From: Verrucomicrobiota bacterium
Lineage (GTDB): Bacteria; Verrucomicrobiota; Verrucomicrobiia; Chthoniobacterales; UBA10450
DNA length: 5,791 bases
Assembly (NCBI GenBank): GCA_003219395.1
Contig: QHOR01000075.1
Coordinates: 5,386-11,176, forward strand
Reading direction: 5' to 3'
The notes under the pieces were generated by a model. The model worked only from the letters and a program-made list of their open reading frames with translations. It was not told the origin of the DNA and did not search any database. Below are positions 1 through 5,791 of this stretch, piece after piece (the stretch's first letter is position 1; each line of letters begins with the position of its first letter). A program made the translations under genes and the position numbers.

Positions 1-1
1 T

Positions 2-406
2 GTTTGGCGCAAAGGCCAGAACATCAAAATCCCCGTTAAAACCGGCGAACTGCCAAGCGAAATTGCGCAAGCATCAAATACCTTGCCGATCCAACCCGCG
101 CCACCGGCGCAAGAAAGTGTAGGCAAATTCGGACTACAGGTACAGGAACTGACCAAAGACGTTGCCGAACGTCTTCATCTGCCGGTCCAGCAAGGCGTGG
201 TCGTAACCGACGTGGAGGACAACAGCATCGCTGCCGCCCAGGACATTCAGCGTGAAGACGTGATCACTGAGGTAGACGGCAAGCCGATCACGAACGTGAA
301 GTCGTTTCGCGAGACGCTGAGCAAAGCCGATCCAAAACGCGGCGTTCTTCTCTACCTGGACCGCAAAGGCAGCAAAACTTTTGCAGTGCTGAAAGCCGGC
401 GATTAG
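2..406 (+). CDS. DegP/HtrA-like PDZ protein, C-terminal part only (5' end outside window)
   Basis: The open frame runs in from the left edge and leaves 134 visible residues. The first 20 or so, ending in a TGELPSE motif, resemble the end of the first PDZ domain of DegP/DegQ-type proteases. A Pro/Ala-rich linker (about residues 28-38) follows, then a second PDZ domain (about residues 42-132). That domain has a carboxylate-binding loop reading FGLQVQEL, then GVVVTDVEDNSIAA and the typical REDVITEVDGKPI strand. In this family a periplasmic or membrane-anchored trypsin-like protease uses PDZ domains to recognise misfolded envelope proteins. The protease domain is not in view, so activity cannot be judged. 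A TTG at 83 could be misread as a start, but the coding frame and domain homology extend upstream of it, so the gene is truncated by the window. Its TAG stop overlaps the stop of the next gene on the opposite strand. Family assignment is secure; the exact subfamily is not. Confidence 0.88.
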   Translation, partial: VWRKGQNIKIPVKTGELPSEIAQASNTLPIQPAPPAQESVGKFGLQVQELTKDVAERLHLPVQQGVVVTDVEDNSIAAAQDIQREDVITEVDGKPITNVKSFRETLSKADPKRGVLLYLDRKGSKTFAVLKAGD

Positions 407-624
407 CTCTTTCGGCTGCCGACGATTACGAGAACAACCCCGGCCACAACACAGATCCCGCTCGCAATCGGCGGAAAAGCGATGCCGTGGCTTTCCTTGT
501 GAGTGATCTCGAGCGGGCCCAGTTGCGCGTCTTTCTTTTGCGTCGTCCATCCCAGACCGCCCCAGGCGAATCCGATGATACCGACGACAATTAGGATGAT
601 GCCGACGATCCCGGCCGGTCTCAT
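403..624 (-). CDS. Small two-helix membrane protein, DUF3185-like
   Basis: A 73-residue protein starting at ATG. Two hydrophobic segments are visible, about residues 4-25 (GIVGIILIVVGIIGFAW) and about 52-69 (ASGICVVAGVVLVIVG). A polar stretch between them contains LGPLEITHKES followed by FPP. This layout (helix, short loop with a 'LGPxxIT' motif, PP, helix) resembles a group of small uncharacterised inner-membrane proteins that I associate with DUF3185; that label is from memory and uncertain. No enzymatic residues are apparent and function is unknown. The start lies 10 bases after the stop of the upstream lmo0937-type gene on the same strand, so they are probably cotranscribed. Only a weak G-rich Shine-Dalgarno (TGGGG) precedes the ATG, which fits translational coupling. 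The stop overlaps that of the convergent PDZ gene by 4 bases. Confidence 0.78.
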   Translation of the reverse strand: MRPAGIVGIILIVVGIIGFAWGGLGWTTQKKDAQLGPLEITHKESHGIAFPPIASGICVVAGVVLVIVGSRKS

Positions 625-634
625 TTGCCCCAGG

Positions 635-784
635 TTACAACGGACGGCGGCCTGAGATCAACTGGATGATCAGCACCACAATCGCAATGACGAGCAGAAT
701 ATGAATGAATCCACCCAGCGTGTAGGAGCTGACTAATCCAAGTAGCCAGAGCACCAGCAAGATCACGAATATTGTCCACAGCAT
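635..784 (-). CDS. lmo0937-type small membrane protein (DUF5670-like)
   Basis: A 49-residue protein that is almost entirely membrane-embedded: helix 1 about residues 2-18, a short SSYTLGGF turn, helix 2 about residues 25-43, and a basic tail ending SGRRPL. The pattern 'MLWTI..ILLVLWLLGLVSSYTLGG' with a terminal GRRPL is, from memory, characteristic of the widespread lmo0937 family of tiny membrane proteins of unknown function. The frame stays open upstream to 892, but the added residues are polar and unlike the family. The ATG at 784 is also preceded by a good Shine-Dalgarno, so I use that start. It is probably the first gene of a two-gene operon with the membrane protein downstream. It lies 132 bases downstream of the stop of the kinase-MurQ gene on the same strand, so partial readthrough from there is possible. 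Confidence 0.85.
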   Translation of the reverse strand: MLWTIFVILLVLWLLGLVSSYTLGGFIHILLVIAIVVLIIQLISGRRPL

Positions 785-788
785 AAGG

Positions 789-795
789 TTCCTTT
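789..795 (-). promoter_or_regulatory. Shine-Dalgarno of the lmo0937-type gene
   Basis: On the - strand the sequence AAAGGAA sits just before CCTT and then the ATG at 784. Purine core and spacing are close to ideal. This site decides the start, ruling out the longer open frame that begins at 892. Confidence 0.75.
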
Positions 796-916
796 CGGTT
801 CGGTCATATGTTCCTTCGTGCGATGCGGTTCCGCTGCGCTTATCGAAACCAAAATTTCTGCACGGATCAGCCATTTGGAGGGTGTGCGGCAAATCGTCAC
901 GGCTACACTTGTTCGA

Positions 917-2677
917 TTACGGCACGCAGATTCCATCGTAATCGCATTGCGCGAAATCGGCTAAGACGCGCACGGCGCGATCGCGCAGCTTGGCATTGGT
1001 GGTGTGCAGATCAATCATCACATTGCCGCGCACTTTGCCAAGCGCGACCATCGCTCCCGTGCTGACGATGTTAAGCGCCACTTTCGTCGCAGTTCCAGCT
1101 TTCAGCCTGGTCGATCCGGTAAGGACCTCGGGTCCGACGGCGAGGGCAATTACAAGATCGGCACTCCTATGGCCGCGGCCCTCTGGACCGTCGCCCGGAC
1201 CGGCCACAGCCCCGTGGCTACAAAGCGGATTGCAGGTGAGCAGAATTGTCTTTGCGCCTAACGACTTTGCCTCGGCTAGTGCGCCAAGAACGAAAGGCGT
1301 TCGCCCACTGGCGGTGATGCCAACAACAACATCGCTATTTTTTATCTCCCTCTCCCGCATGGCCAACGCGCCTGCGCTCTCTTCGTCCTCCGCGCCTTCG
1401 ACGCTGCGATAAAGAGCGCTTACTCCGCCAGCAATGACTCCCTGCACGAGATCAGGTGACGCGCCAAAAGTTGGCGGAATTTCGCTTGCATCGAGAACGC
1501 CGACGCGCCCGCTGCTGCCAGCGCCAACATAAAACAGGCGGCCGCCATTTCGAAGTGATCCGGTCACTATTTCAACAGCTTCCGTGAGGTCTGCCGTTGC
1601 TGTGCGCAACGCGTGCTGAACAAATTTTTCTTCCTCGACAAAAAGTTCGACCAATTCACGAACGCTCATCTTTTCCAGGTTCTCCGAGCGCGGATTACGT
1701 TGTTCGGTAAGTGCAGCAGCAAGATTTTGGATTTCTTTTTCAGAAAGATTGGCCCGAACCGTAACTGCATCGGGCGTCTCCGCTGCAAGCCACGCCGCAC
1801 CTAGTTCCGGAGGTCGCTCCGCTATAGTCACCCGCGCATCGGGGAGATTCTTTTTGAGTCTGCGTCGAAACGCATGGGTGTAGATCGAGTCGCGGTAAAA
1901 GAGGCCGCCCATCAGCACGACCTTGGGAGCAAGCAGATGCAGGCGAGACGCAACGGCCTCGGTGTATTCGCACAGGACCCGGGCGCCCTCTTCGACGATC
2001 TCATTCACACGCGCCTCGCCACCAGCTGCAGCTTCAAACACAACCGGAGCCAGCATGGCGATCTCGTTTTTATCCGCCGTTTGGGCCCAGCGAACAAGCT
2101 CGTCAAGATTGTTCAACGAAAGCGCCTGCAGAATTTTCGCCGTGAAGTGCATTTCACCGCAGTGCAGATCGTGCTCGCGTAGAATGAGACGCAGCGCTTC
2201 AATCGACAAAAAATAACCTCCGCCGGTGTCTCCCAGAATGTGTCCCCATCCGCCAGCTCGCTCGATTCGGTCGCCTCGTCGGCCAGTTACTGAAGAACCA
2301 CTTCCTGCGTTTACCACAATGCCGTCGCCATGATCGAGGGCCGCCGCCAGGCCGGAATCTCGATCGCTGCCGGTCGCAATCTTCGCATGTGGCCAAATCT
2401 CTCTGCAAATGAGCGCAAGCGATCGGCGATCTTCAGCCGTGCCGCAACCGGCAAGAAAAACTCCCGCCCGATCGACTTCTCTTGGCAATCCGGCAAAAAT
2501 TTCGCGCAAACGTTCCGGGGTTGTCAGGCGCAAATTGGATGGCGGCAACTTTCCTTGATCGATAACCACCCATTGCGAGGCGGGTTCAGCGCCGCCGGCT
2601 ACAGGTCGCTCCACTAACATCCAGGCGGTTTTTGTTCCGCCTCCTTCGATGCCGAGGATGCGCTCGCGGGATTTCAC
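917..2677 (-). CDS. murQ: Fused BadF/BadG-type amino-sugar kinase and N-acetylmuramic acid 6-phosphate etherase (MurQ)
   Basis: A 586-residue cytoplasmic fusion. Residues about 5-303 are an ASKHA-fold kinase of the BadF/BadG/BcrA/BcrD (GlcNAc kinase) type: phosphate-1 loop GIEGGGTKT (9-17), probable catalytic Asp105 in GSDRDSG, phosphate-2 AGSGSS (124-129), the GGWGHILGDTGGGYF motif (142-156), and adenosine-site VVLMGG (253-258). Residues about 311-586 are MurQ with a SIS domain: TEQRNPRS, GGRLFYVGAGSSGR, LDASEIPPTFG, SVEGAED, GITASGRTP and GPEVLTGSTRLKAGTATK. Glu399 and Glu430 match the two catalytic glutamates of E. coli MurQ (Glu83, Glu114). Known family chemistry suggests ATP-dependent 6-phosphorylation of MurNAc and/or GlcNAc, then cleavage of MurNAc-6-P to GlcNAc-6-P and D-lactate; sugar preference is inferred. 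The start is GTG: an in-frame TAA lies two codons upstream and the phosphate loop needs this N-terminus. Oddities: a 14-residue Gly/Pro-rich insert relative to E. coli (about 488-503) and a C-terminus clipped after residue 586, possibly a frameshift. Confidence 0.93.
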   Translation of the reverse strand: MKSRERILGIEGGGTKTAWMLVERPVAGGAEPASQWVVIDQGKLPPSNLRLTTPERLREIFAGLPREVDRAGVFLAGCGTAEDRRSLALICREIWPHAKIATGSDRDSGLAAALDHGDGIVVNAGSGSSVTGRRGDRIERAGGWGHILGDTGGGYFLSIEALRLILREHDLHCGEMHFTAKILQALSLNNLDELVRWAQTADKNEIAMLAPVVFEAAAGGEARVNEIVEEGARVLCEYTEAVASRLHLLAPKVVLMGGLFYRDSIYTHAFRRRLKKNLPDARVTIAERPPELGAAWLAAETPDAVTVRANLSEKEIQNLAAALTEQRNPRSENLEKMSVRELVELFVEEEKFVQHALRTATADLTEAVEIVTGSLRNGGRLFYVGAGSSGRVGVLDASEIPPTFGASPDLVQGVIAGGVSALYRSVEGAEDEESAGALAMREREIKNSDVVVGITASGRTPFVLGALAEAKSLGAKTILLTCNPLCSHGAVAGPGDGPEGRGHRSADLVIALAVGPEVLTGSTRLKAGTATKVALNIVSTGAMVALGKVRGNVMIDLHTTNAKLRDRAVRVLADFAQCDYDGICVP

Positions 2678-2682
2678 GTCTT

Positions 2683-2688
2683 ATTATG
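2683..2688 (-). promoter_or_regulatory. Candidate -10 element of the kinase-MurQ gene
   Basis: On the - strand CATAAT matches the sigma-70 -10 consensus TATAAT at five of six positions. It is followed by only AAGAC before the GTG start codon. No convincing -35 lies at normal spacing and no Shine-Dalgarno is visible, so a leaderless or very short-leader transcript is possible. An alternative is TATGCA at 2687-2692, with a poor -35 (TTTCAA) 17 bases upstream. Confidence 0.35.
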
Positions 2689-2713
2689 CATAGCCGTTTT
2701 TCGGCGAATTTGA

Positions 2714-4962
<2,249 letters not shown>

Positions 4963-4963
<1 letters not shown>

Positions 4964-4985
4964 GCCCGCGAACCGACTCGCGGCT
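4963..4985. other. Hairpin between convergent ligA and HtrA-like genes
   Basis: AGCCCGCGA (4963-4971) and TCGCGGCT (4978-4985) form an eight-pair GC-rich stem with one bulged C and a six-base loop. It begins at the last base of the ligA stop codon and fills much of the 45-base gap between the two stop codons. Position suggests a shared transcription end, but there is no T-tract after the stem on either strand (GAAAAG follows on the + strand), so it is not a canonical intrinsic terminator. It could instead stabilise the mRNA 3' end. Confidence 0.4.
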
Positions 4986-5008
4986 GAAAAGAATCTGCAA
5001 CCGCAAAC

Positions 5009-5791
5009 CTATGGAGTTGGTGGCACCTCTGAACCCAGCGACAGCGGGATGCCCTGCTGATTGATTGCGGGCGTTCCGGGAGAGGCAAGCAACACCCCGC
5101 TCCTGCTGGCGGGATGAAGAGTCGCCTGCACACTGAAAGTCAGCTTTTGATTTCCGCGCATCACTGTAATCGGCACGATATCCCCGGCGGTAATGAAGAA
5201 AGAGGCATCGAGCACATCTTCCGGCTGGGTCACTCTCTTCCGCCCAACTTGTAGGAGAATGTCCCCCGATTTAATTCCGGAACGAGCCGCCGGTGTGTCT
5301 TCCATGATCTGCTTCATCTCTGCAACAGAACCTTCCACTGGTTGCCGCGCTGTGGAGACATTGATCCCGATCCAGCCATGTCTGGCTTCTCCAAACCGCA
5401 TGAAATCGCCTCGAATTTTCTCGGCAGCTTCGATTGGCACCGCGTAACAGGCCGAGTTGTTCTCGAGACTGCTGACGACGATGCCAACAACCTCACCTTT
5501 CATGTTCAAAAGCGGTGCGCCGGCTTCTCCGCGCTGAGTCGGCAAGTTGACGCGCAGATGCGTGGTGGAGAAATAACGACCGAGATATTTATGATCGAAA
5601 CCCGCGATCATCCCGAAATTTGGTGTCTCCGGCAGGTCCAACGGATAACCAACCGCAATGACAGGAGTCGCCACTTCCAGACCTTCGGATTTTCCAATCG
5701 GCAGCGCCGGAGTGGGCGCGTCGATCTTTAACATGGCCGTCCCGCTGCGGATATCTGCCAAAAGCTGGCGCGCCGGATATTTTTTTCCGCC
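5009..5791 (-). CDS. HtrA-like trypsin-fold/PDZ protein, apparently protease-dead (N-terminus outside window)
   Basis: The frame enters from the right edge, giving 260 visible residues and a TAG stop. Visible residues 1-130 are the second half of a trypsin-like domain of the HtrA/DegP family: YPARQLLADIRSGTAMLKID, VIAVGYPL, GMIAGF, then RGEAGAPLLNMKGEVVGIVVS and ACYAVPIEAAEKI. Residues about 139-226 are a PDZ domain (GWIGINVS, DTPAARSGIKSGDILLQVGRKRV, ITVMRGNQKLTFSVQA). A low-complexity tail of about 34 residues follows. The usual family motif GNSGGPL reads GEAGAPL here, so Ala90 replaces the catalytic Ser, and the usual D-x-x-x-D-L-A-V-L-K reads D-I-R-S-G-T-A-M-L-K, so Gly17 replaces the catalytic Asp. 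The His lies outside the window. The reading frame is otherwise clean, suggesting a maintained pseudoprotease, perhaps a scaffold or peptide-binding protein, rather than a decaying gene. A TTG at 5761 is not the start, since the fold continues upstream. It is convergent with ligA. Confidence 0.87.
   Translation of the reverse strand, partial: GGKKYPARQLLADIRSGTAMLKIDAPTPALPIGKSEGLEVATPVIAVGYPLDLPETPNFGMIAGFDHKYLGRYFSTTHLRVNLPTQRGEAGAPLLNMKGEVVGIVVSSLENNSACYAVPIEAAEKIRGDFMRFGEARHGWIGINVSTARQPVEGSVAEMKQIMEDTPAARSGIKSGDILLQVGRKRVTQPEDVLDASFFITAGDIVPITVMRGNQKLTFSVQATLHPASRSGVLLASPGTPAINQQGIPLSLGSEVPPTP

Noticed and set aside
134..550. 138-residue open frame on the - strand across the PDZ gene
   Set aside because: It is antisense to a clear PDZ domain and to part of the small membrane protein in another frame; composition is Cys/Arg-rich shadow sequence with no recognisable domain.
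635..892. Longer 85-residue version of the lmo0937-type protein starting at 892
   Set aside because: The extra 36 N-terminal residues are polar and unlike the family; the internal ATG at 784 has a good Shine-Dalgarno and gives the family's usual length.
990..1412. 140-residue open frame on the + strand opposite murQ
   Set aside because: It is antisense to conserved SIS-domain motifs of MurQ; Ser/Ala/Pro-rich shadow composition and no ribosome site.
2693..2705. GCCG-TTTTT-CGGC hairpin upstream of kinase-MurQ
   Set aside because: Only four base pairs with a five-base loop and in a promoter position; too small to support a terminator or riboswitch call.
5342..5731. 129-residue + strand open frame opposite the HtrA-like gene
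   Set aside because: It overlaps a well-conserved trypsin-fold/PDZ frame on the other strand and has no recognisable features.

Overview
The window is a densely coded piece of bacterial chromosome with moderate-to-high GC by eye. It shows no rRNA, tRNA, CRISPR array, insertion sequence or phage gene. It holds six genes, two of them cut by the window edges, and no gene-free stretch reaches 300 bases. The organism cannot be named from this sequence. The long LigA, the kinase-MurQ fusion, the DegP/HtrA-type genes and the small lmo0937-type membrane protein fit a Gram-negative soil or freshwater bacterium. My weak guess is the Verrucomicrobiota/PVC group, from general resemblance only.

Layout. 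On the left edge is the C-terminal end of a DegP/HtrA-like PDZ protein (+ strand). Its stop codon overlaps, tail to tail, the stop of a small two-helix membrane protein on the - strand. Upstream of that one, on the same strand, is a 49-residue lmo0937-type membrane protein, and the two look like a small operon. Next on the - strand is a 586-residue fusion of a BadF/BadG-type amino-sugar kinase and MurQ, the N-acetylmuramic acid 6-phosphate etherase. A 117-base divergent region separates it from ligA (+ strand), a complete NAD+-dependent DNA ligase. Between the ligA stop and the stop of the last gene lie 45 bases with a hairpin. The last gene (- strand, cut at the right edge) is an HtrA-like trypsin-fold plus PDZ protein.

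How the genes relate. The fusion could carry out two consecutive steps of peptidoglycan sugar recycling in one chain: MurNAc to MurNAc-6-phosphate, then to GlcNAc-6-phosphate plus D-lactate. LigA is a housekeeping replication and repair enzyme, probably unrelated to its neighbours except for the shared divergent promoter region. The two edge genes belong to the envelope protein quality-control family, but the right-hand one appears to have lost two catalytic residues.

The points most worth a second look are: the apparent loss of catalytic Asp and Ser in the right-hand HtrA-like protein; the kinase-MurQ fusion and its apparently clipped C-terminus, where another frame continues with a plausible tail; a 14-residue Gly/Pro-rich insert in MurQ; a Lys/Glu-rich insert of about 38 residues in the LigA HhH region; and a divergent promoter region in which both genes lack a Shine-Dalgarno and carry a -10-like hexamer directly before the start codon.
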